Shown: positions 7,142 to 14,967 of the stretch, in pieces | Position numbering within the stretch: position 1 is the first letter of the stretch | Layout: each line of letters starts with the position of its first letter | NCBI GenBank assembly: GCA_964515905.1 | Contig: CAZEWK010000107.1 | Location: 1-16,876 of the forward strand | Source: GCA-2712985 sp964515905 | GTDB taxonomy: Bacteria > Pseudomonadota > Alphaproteobacteria > UBA7887 | DNA length: 16,876 bases | Direction: 5' to 3' | The notes under the pieces: model-generated | The model's database searches: none | What the model was told of the DNA's origin: nothing | What the model saw: only the letters and a program-made list of their open reading frames with translations | Position numbers and translations under genes: made by a program

Positions 7142-8506
7142 TCAATAAACAAGAATCTGGGGTCCCATTAGAACAGTTGGAAGCCATGTCGAAAGTACTG
7201 GGACATAAGTAACTAAAATTAAGAATAGAAAAAGAATACCTAAAAAGGGAAGCGCTGCCCGGACAACATCTGTCACGGACATTTTTGCAACACCCGCCGT
7301 GACAAAAAGATTTAATCCAACTGGTGGAGTAATCATACCTACTTCCATATTAACCACCATGATGATTCCCAAGTGAATAGGATCGATCCCAAGCTGCATA
7401 GCTATAGGAAACACCAACGGAGCAACAATTACTAAAAGCCCCGAGGGTTCCATAAACTGTCCGCCGATGAGTAAAAGCAAATTTACCACCACTAAAAACG
7501 TAATTGGACCCAGACCCATCTCCAACATCACCTCTGTGATTAAGTGCGGTATTCTTTGCTCTGTGAGAACATGCTTAAGGATTAATGCGTTGGAAATAAT
7601 GAACATCAAAAGGATAGTTAGTTTACCGGCCTCAAGTAGCACCTTCTGAGTATCACGATGCCAGAAGGTTGAAATGATTCGGATAATGATATGCTTTTCG
7701 GCCCTTTCTTGCTGAGCAAAAGGGCCTGTATCCTTGTATATAAAATTGGTGATAAAAAATGCATAACCAGCGGCTACCGCAGCGGCTTCCGTTGGGGTAA
7801 ACACCCCACCATAAATCCCGCCTAAAATTATAAAAATCAGGAACAGACCCCAGGCCGCGTCACACCCTGCACTCATGACTTCGTCCCATCCCTTCCATAC
7901 CTGGGCCGGAAAACGGCGTACCTTGGCTGATACGTAGATCGCCAACATTAATAAAACACCGGCAGTTAGGCCTGGGATAATACCAGCTAGGAACATCCGC
8001 CCGACAGACACATCAGTAGCTGCCGCGTACACGACCATAACTATAGAAGGGGGTATCAAAATACCCAAAGTACCAGCGTTGCAGATCACTCCGGCCGCAA
8101 ATTCTTTGGAATACCCGGACTGTCGCATGCCAGTAATTACAATTGATCCAATAGCGATTACAGTCGCTGGAGATGATCCAGAAAGCGCAGCAAACATCAT
8201 ACATGCAAAAACTGATGCTATAGCAAGACCGCCTGGAACATGACCAATCACCGATATTGCAAAACGAATAACCCGTCGAGCTACCCCCCCTGTTGACATA
8301 AATGTTGAGGCTAGAATAAAGAACGGAATGGCGAGAAGGGTATAGTGACCATGAAATGCTGAAAATAACGTCTGTGCAATTGAGGCCAAAGACCCATCAG
8401 AAAATATGGATAAAAATATGATACTGGATAAACCTAGGCACACTGCGATGGGTACACCAAGTGCTAGCAAGCATAATATAAGGGAAAAAAGGAGTATAAC
8501 TTCCAT
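7142..8506 (-). CDS. dctM: TRAP transporter large permease (DctM type)
   Basis: A 454-residue inner-membrane protein, the ion-coupled transport subunit of a TRAP carboxylate importer. It is hydrophobic almost throughout, with roughly 12 membrane segments. Family features in order: LGVPIAVCLGLS near the N-terminus, the AIPFFILAS segment (about 59-67), FAALSGSSPATVIAIGSI (about 106-123), GTLGILIPPSIVMVVYA (about 145-161) and, near the C-terminus, MVVNMEVGMITPPVGLNLFV. A polar loop of about 35 residues near position 255 (IYKDTGPFAQQERAEK) makes it slightly longer than the usual 425-440. The ATG lies 2 nt after the stop of the small permease gene, with only a weak ribosome site, which suggests translational coupling. 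It is last in the operon, followed by the shared terminator. Confidence 0.96.
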   Translation of the reverse strand: MEVILLFSLILCLLALGVPIAVCLGLSSIIFLSIFSDGSLASIAQTLFSAFHGHYTLLAIPFFILASTFMSTGGVARRVIRFAISVIGHVPGGLAIASVFACMMFAALSGSSPATVIAIGSIVITGMRQSGYSKEFAAGVICNAGTLGILIPPSIVMVVYAAATDVSVGRMFLAGIIPGLTAGVLLMLAIYVSAKVRRFPAQVWKGWDEVMSAGCDAAWGLFLIFIILGGIYGGVFTPTEAAAVAAGYAFFITNFIYKDTGPFAQQERAEKHIIIRIISTFWHRDTQKVLLEAGKLTILLMFIISNALILKHVLTEQRIPHLITEVMLEMGLGPITFLVVVNLLLLIGGQFMEPSGLLVIVAPLVFPIAMQLGIDPIHLGIIMVVNMEVGMITPPVGLNLFVTAGVAKMSVTDVVRAALPFLGILFLFLILVTYVPVLSTWLPTVLMGPQILVY

Positions 8507-8508
8507 TT

Positions 8509-9111
8509 CTATACTTTATTTGATGGATTATCTTCCTCAAAACCCTGAATAAGCCGATCCCCGCCCCCACAAGCTATTTGCCACCCTAATTGGCAAAAAC
8601 GAAAAACTAACAACAATGAGCCTAAGGGAAGAGCGAAATAGGGTATAAAACGAGGCAGTTTTTCGTAACGCTCTCCTTCATTCAACCAGACCGATAAAAA
8701 TTGCAGAAGATTCGGCATAGGAACATCTTCGGTTTCAAGGAACGCACGAGTTGTAACAAACGGGTACCAGTAATCCCAACTGCCTTTCAGTAACAAAATA
8801 CTAAAGAGGATGCACGCCACAGCTGCAAAAAAACCAACAATCCGCCTCCAAGCACGAGGTATCTGAGACAGAAATAAATCGATACCAAGATGCATTTTTG
8901 TTTTTACACAATAGGAAGCCCCAATTAGTACAAGCCAAGCAAAAAGAAATACGGTGAGTTCAACAGCCCACAAAAGATTATCGTTAAATATATAACGGGC
9001 TATAACGTTTGAAAGTGTGATCAACGTCATCAAACCAAGGGTAACGATAATGAACGTTTCCTCAATCTGATTAGCCCATTGACCACAGGAGTATTTTAAA
9101 CTCTTAGTCAT
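8509..9111 (-). CDS. dctQ: TRAP transporter small permease (DctQ type)
   Basis: A 200-residue inner-membrane subunit that pairs with the large permease. Four hydrophobic segments are visible at about residues 20-40, 50-68, 90-110 and 155-172. The family pattern is present: ARYIFNDNLLWAVELTVFLFAW, then GASYCVKTKMHLGIDLF. The loop before the last helix (about 115-150, DYWYPFVTTRAFLETEDVPM) is longer than in minimal DctQ proteins. ATG at 9111 is preceded in frame by GTG (9114); I prefer the ATG, although neither has a strong ribosome site. The stop is 2 nt from the large permease start, and the gene begins 66 nt after the binding-protein stop. Confidence 0.94.
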   Translation of the reverse strand: MTKSLKYSCGQWANQIEETFIIVTLGLMTLITLSNVIARYIFNDNLLWAVELTVFLFAWLVLIGASYCVKTKMHLGIDLFLSQIPRAWRRIVGFFAAVACILFSILLLKGSWDYWYPFVTTRAFLETEDVPMPNLLQFLSVWLNEGERYEKLPRFIPYFALPLGSLLLVFRFCQLGWQIACGGGDRLIQGFEEDNPSNKV

Positions 9112-9177
9112 CACACAAACTTCGTAAGTAGTATGTTTTAAGCAAATACAATTGTCGGATCTATTCCTTACTAAATT

Positions 9178-10212
9178 TTATTTATCTATATTTACCGCCT
9201 GAGCGGCCTTTATTACGTCCGCACCTATGTCATCCTCGAAAAGTTTCCAAACTGGCTTTAACTTATCAATCCAGGCCTGCCGTTGCTCAGTATCTAGCAT
9301 TCGAACGATGCCACCTGACTGGATAATTCTTTGTTTATTTTCCTGATCTACATTGTAGGACTCGCTGTTCCGGAGGAGTGTTACCTCTCGAAGAATAGCA
9401 GAAAATTGCTCCCTGATATCTTCCGGTAGTTCTTCCCACCAATCCACCGACGTCACAACCAAATAATCAATAACCCCGTGATTTGTCTCGGTTATACCAT
9501 CTTGCACTTCAAAAAATTTTTTCCCGTAAATATTGGACCAAGTGTTTTCCTGGCCATCAATGACTCCTGTTTGCAATCCCCCGTAAACTTCCTTAAAAGA
9601 CATCTTTTGTGGATTAGCCCCCAGTTGCCTGAATTGCTCCACAAGCACGTCAGAGGCCTGGACACGGAATTTCAAACCATATGCGTCGTCTGGTTTTAAG
9701 AGAGGTCTATTTGCGGACATCTGTTTCATTCCGTTATGCCAAAAAGCCAGCCCCACCAAACCTTTCCGACGCATTGAATGCATCAGTTGCAGTCCCGTTG
9801 CTGAGTTCTGGAAGCGGTCAACCGCTTCGATGTCCTGGAAGATAAAAGGCAAGTCAAAAATACGAAACTTTTTGGTAAATTTTTCTAATTTAGACAAAGA
9901 CGGAGCGGCTAATTGAACATCCCCATTTAGGAGTGCCTCTAATACTTTATTGTCATCAAACAAAATAGAGTTTGGAAATACCTCCATACAAAGTTTCCCA
10001 TCCATTTCCTTATTAACACGCGCCTCCAAAAGAGACGCCGCTATACCTTTTGGGTGCTTATCCGCGTTCGTGACATGGCTAAATTTTAACTTCATTTCAC
10101 CAGCATCACACTCGGAAAAGGCAGGGGTCACAAAAACTATCGCCGTCATCGGAATGATTACAACGAAAAATATAAGCAAATGAAAATTCACAAAAACGAC
10201 CTGACGAATCAT
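9178..10212 (-). CDS. dctP: TRAP transporter solute-binding protein (DctP family)
   Basis: A 344-residue periplasmic receptor of the DctP family. Residues 5-30 are a hydrophobic signal sequence, with likely cleavage near AFS-E (33-34). The mature chain has the family hallmarks: LKFSHVTNADKHPKG at the start, the KFRVQ strand with Arg183 (the residue that clamps the ligand carboxylate in characterised members), and GVIDGQENTWSNIYGKKFFEVQ (about 217-237), which is the wording of the C4-dicarboxylate-like subgroup. The ligand is therefore probably an organic acid; which one is not decidable here. GGA sits 6 nt before the ATG. It follows the luciferase-like monooxygenase gene by 35 nt and precedes the permeases, a standard TRAP order. 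Confidence 0.95.
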   Translation of the reverse strand: MIRQVVFVNFHLLIFFVVIIPMTAIVFVTPAFSECDAGEMKLKFSHVTNADKHPKGIAASLLEARVNKEMDGKLCMEVFPNSILFDDNKVLEALLNGDVQLAAPSLSKLEKFTKKFRIFDLPFIFQDIEAVDRFQNSATGLQLMHSMRRKGLVGLAFWHNGMKQMSANRPLLKPDDAYGLKFRVQASDVLVEQFRQLGANPQKMSFKEVYGGLQTGVIDGQENTWSNIYGKKFFEVQDGITETNHGVIDYLVVTSVDWWEELPEDIREQFSAILREVTLLRNSESYNVDQENKQRIIQSGGIVRMLDTEQRQAWIDKLKPVWKLFEDDIGADVIKAAQAVNIDK

Positions 10213-10247
10213 AAGTTATCCAACCTTATTGACAAAGCACAGGATTC

Positions 10248-11363
10248 CTACTCTACAGCCACGATTCTTCCCGAAGAGCTGTTAACTATTGGCACCACTT
10301 TCTCCATAGCTAACTCCATGGCCTTAACAGAATTGTTAAATGGCATGCCGGCGATGTTAAACCACAGAACAAATTCCGTTATTCCAAGTTTATCTCTAAG
10401 ATTACACAGTTTCTCGATGCAGGTCTCCGGATCGTCCGCAATAGCAGCACCATGTTCATGTAGTTTTTCAAAATTTAAATAACCGCCTTCTAGGGTTTTG
10501 AGACTTTCGGACATCGTCAGTTCATATCCCTTGACTACCTCTGCTTGTCCGGCAACGCTTTTTTGATTCTTCGTGACCTTAGAATAGAACCATTCCACGT
10601 ATTGTCCGTACGTCTCCTGGGCTTCGCTACTAGATTCTGAAACAAAAAATGGAAGCAACATCATTCGCTCACCACCCTTGGGATCCAATCCATTACGAGC
10701 CCGTTCATTTTCATAAAGGACAATGTTGTCAGCGAGTTTATCTATCCAGTCTTCCCGATACGTGCGGTAACTAAAAGGTGAAGCTAACTGCAGGTGTAAG
10801 TCCTTTTGAGCAGCAGTTATAAAACTGTCCGGTGATATGCAGGCTTGATAAATGGGCGGATGAGGTTTTTGTATCGGTTTGGGCAACACCTCAACCGGTT
10901 GATGAATATTCCAGAATTTTCCTTGATAATTTACGGTCTGATTTGTCCAGGCCTTAATAACTATATCCAATCCCTCGGTGTACATCTCCCTACTGTCTTC
11001 CATAGGTAGATCTAGCCCAACAAATTCATGTGGTTGATACGCGCGACCTGCTCCAAATTTCAAACGACCTTTTGATATTACATCTACGAGCGCAAAATCT
11101 GATGCTGTCCTGAGTGGATGATTAAATGGGATCACAGCAACAGCTGTTCCTATCTTGATGGTGTTAGTGCATTTTGCGACAGCTGCTGCCAAAACTTGAG
11201 AGGAAGTGACAACTCCGTAATTTGAAAAAAGATGCTCTGCAAGCCACACAGTATCGTAGCCTATCTCCTCGGCTCTTCGAAAATATGAAAAATCTTCTTC
11301 AAAAGCTACGGGCACCCTATCTAAATCTGGTATCTGACTTAAGCTAAATACGCCCCACTTCAT
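10248..11363 (-). CDS. Luciferase-like (LLM class) flavin-dependent monooxygenase
   Basis: A 371-residue TIM-barrel oxidoreductase of the bacterial luciferase-like family, using reduced FMN (or F420 in some relatives). Features: MKWGVFSLSQ start strand, EEIGYDTVWLAEHLF (about 33-45, with His44), GTAVAVIPFNHPLR (about 72-85), the GRLKFGAGRAYQPHEF flavin-phosphate region (about 99-114), and EVLPKPIQKPHPPIY. The frame extends upstream to 11411, but I prefer ATG 11361-11363: GGAG lies 8 nt before it and the N-terminus then matches the family. It is the first gene of the operon with the TRAP transporter (35 nt gap), implying that it oxidises the imported compound or a metabolite of it. Such enzymes insert oxygen into ketones or cleave C-S and C-N bonds; the substrate cannot be read from the sequence. 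Confidence 0.92.
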   Translation of the reverse strand: MKWGVFSLSQIPDLDRVPVAFEEDFSYFRRAEEIGYDTVWLAEHLFSNYGVVTSSQVLAAAVAKCTNTIKIGTAVAVIPFNHPLRTASDFALVDVISKGRLKFGAGRAYQPHEFVGLDLPMEDSREMYTEGLDIVIKAWTNQTVNYQGKFWNIHQPVEVLPKPIQKPHPPIYQACISPDSFITAAQKDLHLQLASPFSYRTYREDWIDKLADNIVLYENERARNGLDPKGGERMMLLPFFVSESSSEAQETYGQYVEWFYSKVTKNQKSVAGQAEVVKGYELTMSESLKTLEGGYLNFEKLHEHGAAIADDPETCIEKLCNLRDKLGITEFVLWFNIAGMPFNNSVKAMELAMEKVVPIVNSSSGRIVAVE

Positions 11364-11471
11364 ATCCTTTTCTCCATCCCCATTATGGTATCTGTATAGT
11401 ATCACAAACACTTCACTTAATTCGAGATGTACCTTTCATCAAACTAACTATGAACTGTAGGAGATCAAACA
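11364..11471. promoter_or_regulatory. Divergent control region of the catabolic module
   Basis: These 108 nt separate the start of the monooxygenase/TRAP operon (minus) from the decarboxylase-like gene (plus) and must hold both promoters. A short GTATC direct repeat, separated by TGTATA, lies at 11389-11403. I see no clean -35/-10 pair on either strand and no regulator gene next to it. Confidence 0.5.
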
Positions 11472-11870
11472 ATGCAAGAACCGACTACACCGCGCTTTAA
11501 AGAAGGCTTAGCTGTACGGAAAAAAGTACTCGGCGAATCATATGTAAATACAGCACTACAAAATGCTAAAAATGATCCAGCAAACGAAGAACTGCAACAA
11601 ATGGTCACGGAATTTGGCTGGGGCGTCGTTTGGACCCGACCTGGGTTACCACTTAAAACCAGAAGTATGCTGAATCTCTCAATGTTGACCGCATTGAATC
11701 GACCTCACGAATTTGAACTTCACCTTAGAGGAGCAATTAATAATGGAGTTACCAAAGATGAAGTCAAAGAAATCTTATTTCAGGCGGCAATTTATTGCGG
11801 CTGGCCTGCTGCAATAGATAGTTTTCGAATTGCAACAAGGGTTTTCGATGAAATCGAAACTTCAGACTAA
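11472..11870 (+). CDS. Carboxymuconolactone decarboxylase-family protein (PcaC-like)
   Basis: A 132-residue all-helical protein of the CMD family. The central run VWTRPGLPLKTRSMLNLSML, then TALNRPHEFELHLRGAINNG and ILFQAAIYCGWPAA, follows the 4-carboxymuconolactone decarboxylase (PcaC) pattern closely, and the CxxC pair of the peroxidase-type AhpD branch is absent (only Cys109). PcaC decarboxylates gamma-carboxymuconolactone in the protocatechuate branch of the beta-ketoadipate pathway. No other protocatechuate gene is in the window, so the protein may act on a related lactone or acid. The start is good: AGGAG lies about 9 nt before the ATG. It is divergent from the LLM/TRAP operon and 83 nt ahead of a dehydrogenase gene on the same strand. 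Confidence 0.92.
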   Translation: MQEPTTPRFKEGLAVRKKVLGESYVNTALQNAKNDPANEELQQMVTEFGWGVVWTRPGLPLKTRSMLNLSMLTALNRPHEFELHLRGAINNGVTKDEVKEILFQAAIYCGWPAAIDSFRIATRVFDEIETSD

Positions 11871-11889
11871 ACTCCTTAGTATCGGCTAA

Positions 11890-11907
11890 ATATACGATAT
11901 TGTATAT
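11890..11907. repeat. Short inverted repeat between the decarboxylase-like and dehydrogenase genes
   Basis: ATATAC (11890-11895) and GTATAT (11902-11907) are perfect inverted arms with a 6-nt spacer. The site lies 46 nt before the dehydrogenase start. It may be an operator or a chance AT-rich palindrome; there is no T-run, so it is not a terminator. Confidence 0.3.
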
Positions 11908-11953
11908 GAAGGAACTGTGAAAGCTATAATTAATAATTGGGAACACAATTGTC

Positions 11954-12757
11954 ATGGAGATACCAAGCGATATAGGTCTTAATGGAAAAGTAGCTATCGT
12001 ATGCGGTGGTGGTGCCGCCAGTGATGGAATTGGAAACGGCCGAGCGGCATCAATTTTACTAGCACATGCTGGAGCTAAAGTTGTAGTCGTTGATCACGAC
12101 CTTGCTGCTGCAAAAAAGACTGTAGAGTTGATAAAAGAGTTCGGTGGTTCGGCCGAATCTAGTGAGGCGGATGTAACTACCGATAATGGGTGTAAAAAAG
12201 TAGTCGATGATGCACTAAATTTTTATGGGCAAATAGATGTTCTTGATAATAATGTCGGAATTGCTCATTCGGGATCAGTTGTTGAGGAAGAAAAGGAGCA
12301 GTGGGAAAACCTCATGAAGGTTAATGTCACAGCGATGTTCCTAACTTCTAAATATGTTATTCCAGAAATGGAAAAAACCGGTGGAGGAAGCATCGTCAAT
12401 ATATCTTCAATATCTGCGCTTCGACCACGCGGCCTGACTGCGTATTCGACTTCGAAGGGAGCAGTAATCGCCCTAACCAAGGCTATGGCCATAGACCACG
12501 CTAAAGACGGTATAAGAGTAAATTGTGTGGCCCCCGGCCCTGTATATACTCCCATGGTATATGCTGGCGGCATGTCTGCAGAAGCTCGTGAGCGACGACG
12601 GTTATCTTCCGCTCTTCAAATTGAAGGATCTGGATGGGACATAGGTCATGCAGTTGTCTTCCTTGCTTCTAGCTGGGCTCGGTTTATAACCGGTCAAATA
12701 CTCGTGGTCGACGGTGGTAACACTCTGACAACCCGGCCGCGCGCGGGAATTATATGA
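11954..12757 (+). CDS. Short-chain dehydrogenase/reductase (SDR), probably NAD-dependent
   Basis: A 267-residue classical SDR with a Rossmann fold. The cofactor loop GGGAASDGIGNG (about 18-29) is a slightly extended form of the TGxxxGIG motif. Asp47 at the end of the second strand (VVVVDHD) favours NAD over NADP. NNVG (about 99-102) replaces the usual NNAG. The catalytic residues are Asn124, Ser152 (or Ser151), Tyr164 and Lys168 (YSTSK), and the C-terminal ITGQILVVDGG strand is intact. It likely oxidises an alcohol produced in the same pathway as the neighbouring decarboxylase-like protein and monooxygenase. The ribosome site is weak (GGGAA about 12 nt upstream), so translation may depend on the upstream gene or on a local feature. 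Confidence 0.93.
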   Translation: MEIPSDIGLNGKVAIVCGGGAASDGIGNGRAASILLAHAGAKVVVVDHDLAAAKKTVELIKEFGGSAESSEADVTTDNGCKKVVDDALNFYGQIDVLDNNVGIAHSGSVVEEEKEQWENLMKVNVTAMFLTSKYVIPEMEKTGGGSIVNISSISALRPRGLTAYSTSKGAVIALTKAMAIDHAKDGIRVNCVAPGPVYTPMVYAGGMSAEARERRRLSSALQIEGSGWDIGHAVVFLASSWARFITGQILVVDGGNTLTTRPRAGII

Positions 12758-12853
12758 TAGAGCCCAATACATTATTACCGTCACAATTTAAGTGTTCTTA
12801 ATTTGGATCGGCACTTTGTACCACCAGGATTTTTTTTAGGAGCACCTGTTATT

Positions 12854-13315
12854 ATGAAGCTTTTAAACATCATTATTTTTTTATTTTTAAGTACGAATAT
12901 ATCTGTAACTTACGGGTTTAATGATAAGGATTTAAGGGACTTAAAAACGACTGGTATTTGTATCAAATGTGATCTCAAGAATATAGTTCTCAATGATACC
13001 TTTTTGGGCGAGGTTAATCTGAGTGAATCTGACTTAAGAAACTCAAATCTTTCGTCAACCACTTTGAACTATGCGACTTTAAAAGGTGCAAACCTGGGTA
13101 ACGCAATTTTAACCTCTGCTTCATTAATCAATACTAATTTTGAGGGAGCCAATTTACAAAATGCAGATTTACAATTTGCAAAATTGTTTGGTGCTAATTT
13201 TACTGATGCTGATATGACTGGCGCCATCCTACAAAATGCCTACACAGATGGAACTACTTATTTTTGTAGAACTAAAATGGACTGGGGACTAGAAAGCCGG
13301 GACTGCCCCAATTAA
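12854..13315 (+). CDS. Exported pentapeptide-repeat protein
   Basis: A 153-residue protein with an N-terminal signal sequence (hydrophobic residues 3-19, cleavage probably near TYG-F). The mature part begins with TGICIKCDL (Cys36 and Cys39) and continues as about 16 pentapeptide units of the A(N/D)Lxx type from residue 41 to 130, for example YATLKGANLGNAIL and FEGANLQNADLQ. These units stack into a square right-handed beta-helix. The end has FCRTKMDWG and a final Cys (Cys138, Cys151), a cap pattern usual in exported members. Function is not known for this kind; it is not the gyrase-protecting Qnr form, which is cytosolic and longer. I chose ATG 12854, with AGGAG 11 nt upstream; an in-frame TTG at 12803 would place extra residues before the signal. 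Confidence 0.88.
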   Translation: MKLLNIIIFLFLSTNISVTYGFNDKDLRDLKTTGICIKCDLKNIVLNDTFLGEVNLSESDLRNSNLSSTTLNYATLKGANLGNAILTSASLINTNFEGANLQNADLQFAKLFGANFTDADMTGAILQNAYTDGTTYFCRTKMDWGLESRDCPN

Positions 13316-13451
13316 TTGCTTCGCCTTCAATGACAAATCCTTTTCAATAGTGAGTAAATGGTCCACTTCCAAATCACGACCTCGACAGAGTCCTAAAAAC
13401 ACTGACACAATAACCGATATATACCATTTCTATACTACAGAGGCCTCTCTT

Positions 13452-13790
13452 ATGATTGCGATTTTTGTAACTATAAAAATTAAAGATGGCTTAGCAGACC
13501 AATTTCGAAAGGTTAGCTTTGGTGATTCAGAAGGGTCCGTTAGAGATGAACCTGGTTGCTTCCGTTTTGATATTCTGGAAAGCTCTGAAGACAACCATAC
13601 CTTCCACCTTTATGAGGTTTATAAAAACGAGCACGCTTTTGACGCTCATAAAAATACGCTCCACTTCAAAAAATGGTTTTCAACAGTAGAGCCATGGTTT
13701 GATGGTAACGTGCACAGCATCAGAATGAATACAGTTTTTCCATCGGATAATGGATGGAAAAAACAAAAACCCCACCTTCTAAATTGGTAG
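13452..13790 (+). CDS. Antibiotic biosynthesis monooxygenase (ABM)-fold protein
   Basis: A 112-residue protein with the dimeric ferredoxin-like alpha/beta barrel of the ABM family (YgiN/LsrG-like). Visible signature: MIAIFVTIKIKDGLADQF first strand and helix, DEPGCFRFDILES second strand (about 32-44), FHLYEVYKNEHAFDAHKNT (about 51-69), then FKKW and a C-terminal extension after residue 85. Family members are cofactor-free quinol oxygenases or isomerases of small phospho-sugars, so the reaction is open. The frame runs upstream to 13350, but ATG 13452 has AGAGG 8 nt before it and begins at the domain edge. It could serve the nearby catabolic genes, although exported-protein genes lie on both sides. 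Confidence 0.85.
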   Translation: MIAIFVTIKIKDGLADQFRKVSFGDSEGSVRDEPGCFRFDILESSEDNHTFHLYEVYKNEHAFDAHKNTLHFKKWFSTVEPWFDGNVHSIRMNTVFPSDNGWKKQKPHLLNW

Positions 13791-13841
13791 TTACGAGGCA
13801 ACAATTCCGCCAAAATAACAAGAGCCATCCCGAGTGACTCT

Positions 13842-14093
13842 ATGAGATATTTTCTAATAGCTGTGTGTGCAACTACTTTGATAGAAGCTTCCTTTGCAAA
13901 CAATGAAGCCCTTAATGAAAGCATGGTGAGTGGAATAGAAGCGGAAAAAATGATACGCGAAGGAACAGTTATGAACAGCTTTTCAAAAGACGTTCAGTAT
14001 GGTGTTAAATATTACTACTCTGTTCTTTATTTCGGTTATACTTGGCTTTGTGAACAGGCCACCTATAGAACCACTTGCTACCTGGAACAATAA
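13842..14093 (+). CDS. Small secreted protein, function unknown
   Basis: An 83-residue protein with a probable cleavable signal (MRYFLIAVCATTLIEASFA, cleavage near residue 19). The mature 64 residues end in a tyrosine-rich part with two cysteines (YTWLCEQATYRTTCYLEQ) that could form a disulfide. I do not recognise the family; short exported proteins with a similar C-W/Y-C ending seem common in marine alphaproteobacteria. The start lacks a good ribosome site, which lowers confidence that it is expressed. It lies 51 nt after the ABM gene on the same strand. Confidence 0.55.
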   Translation: MRYFLIAVCATTLIEASFANNEALNESMVSGIEAEKMIREGTVMNSFSKDVQYGVKYYYSVLYFGYTWLCEQATYRTTCYLEQ

Positions 14094-14291
14094 AGATATA
14101 TGGGACTAACAATCGCAACTCGTTTTTGTTGATAATTATGTTTGTTGGATTTCCGATATAAACCTACACCAACGAACTAGAAAGCAAGAGATAGTTAGTT
14201 GCCAGAAGCACCAATAATCTACAAGGTCTTTACTAAGCCCCAACCTGCTACTACAGATTCGTGTTATGTACTTATTTCATGGAAATCAAGA

Positions 14292-14924
14292 ATGGCCGGT
14301 AAGATGTTCCAAATGATTGAATATCGACCAGTGGTAGGTTCTCCAGTGATAAAAATTTTACTCTCCATAGCCTGCTTCTTAAGCATAAGTACTTTTAATC
14401 CTGGCTGGTGCGATTTCAAAGATGGGGCCACTGCTATGAAGAGTGGCGACTACGAATTGGCCCTACAAGAATGGACCTCTGTGGCGCTGGAAGGGAATAA
14501 GAAGGCCCAGTACAATCTCGGGGTCATGCACGCCGACGGTATTGGAACAATGCAAAACTACGTCAAAGCGGCTAAGTGGTATCTTTTAGCTGCCAAACAA
14601 GGATATGGTGCTGCCCAATACAATCTTGCTGTTCTTTATCAACACGGAATGGGAGTGCCAATGAGCACTTCATCAGCACTTAAATGGTACCACCAGGCTG
14701 CTGAAAATGGGATCCCAGAAGCGTTTCTTCCATTGGGCCGAGCTTATACCGACGGTGACGGGGTCCCTAAGAACTATAGCAGTGCGTTTATATGGCTCTC
14801 ACTAGCAGCGATTAATGGAAGTCCAAATGCCTCTGGGTATCTTCAAAAGGTCCGTCAGAAGATGACTCGAGATCAAATAGCTCTAGGCAACAAAGGTATT
14901 CAAGATTGGATTAAAAAACACTAA
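14292..14924 (+). CDS. Sel1-repeat (TPR-like) exported protein
   Basis: A 210-residue protein with an N-terminal hydrophobic segment (about residues 19-34) ending near NPGWC-DF, so it is exported or anchored. After DFKDGATAMKSGDYELALQEW (a first helix pair) there are three Sel1-like repeats: about 71-106 (AQYNLGVMHADGIG, then AAKWYLLAAKQG), about 107-142 (AQYNLAVLYQHGMG) and about 143-178 (PLGRAYTDGDGVP). They form a curved helical scaffold for protein-protein contacts; related bacterial proteins act in envelope or signalling roles. The frame is open back to a TTG at 14199. I chose ATG 14292 (GGA about 9 nt upstream), but 14304 and 14313 are also possible. It is convergent with the dehydrogenase gene, 43 nt away. 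Confidence 0.88.
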   Translation: MAGKMFQMIEYRPVVGSPVIKILLSIACFLSISTFNPGWCDFKDGATAMKSGDYELALQEWTSVALEGNKKAQYNLGVMHADGIGTMQNYVKAAKWYLLAAKQGYGAAQYNLAVLYQHGMGVPMSTSSALKWYHQAAENGIPEAFLPLGRAYTDGDGVPKNYSSAFIWLSLAAINGSPNASGYLQKVRQKMTRDQIALGNKGIQDWIKKH

Positions 14925-14967
14925 TCCCCGAAAACATTAAATAACTTGTGAGCTCATATGTAACTTC

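Noticed and set aside
10180..10482. 100-codon plus-strand ORF across the monooxygenase/DctP junction
   Set aside because: It overlaps two well-supported minus-strand genes and shows no domain; the short gap fits an operon junction.
12803..12853. TTG-start extension of the pentapeptide-repeat protein
   Set aside because: It would put 17 extra residues ahead of a normal signal peptide, and the ATG at 12854 has its own AGGAG.
13350..13451. Upstream extension of the ABM-fold protein
   Set aside because: The added residues are low in family similarity and polar, and the inner ATG has AGAGG at good spacing and starts at the domain edge.
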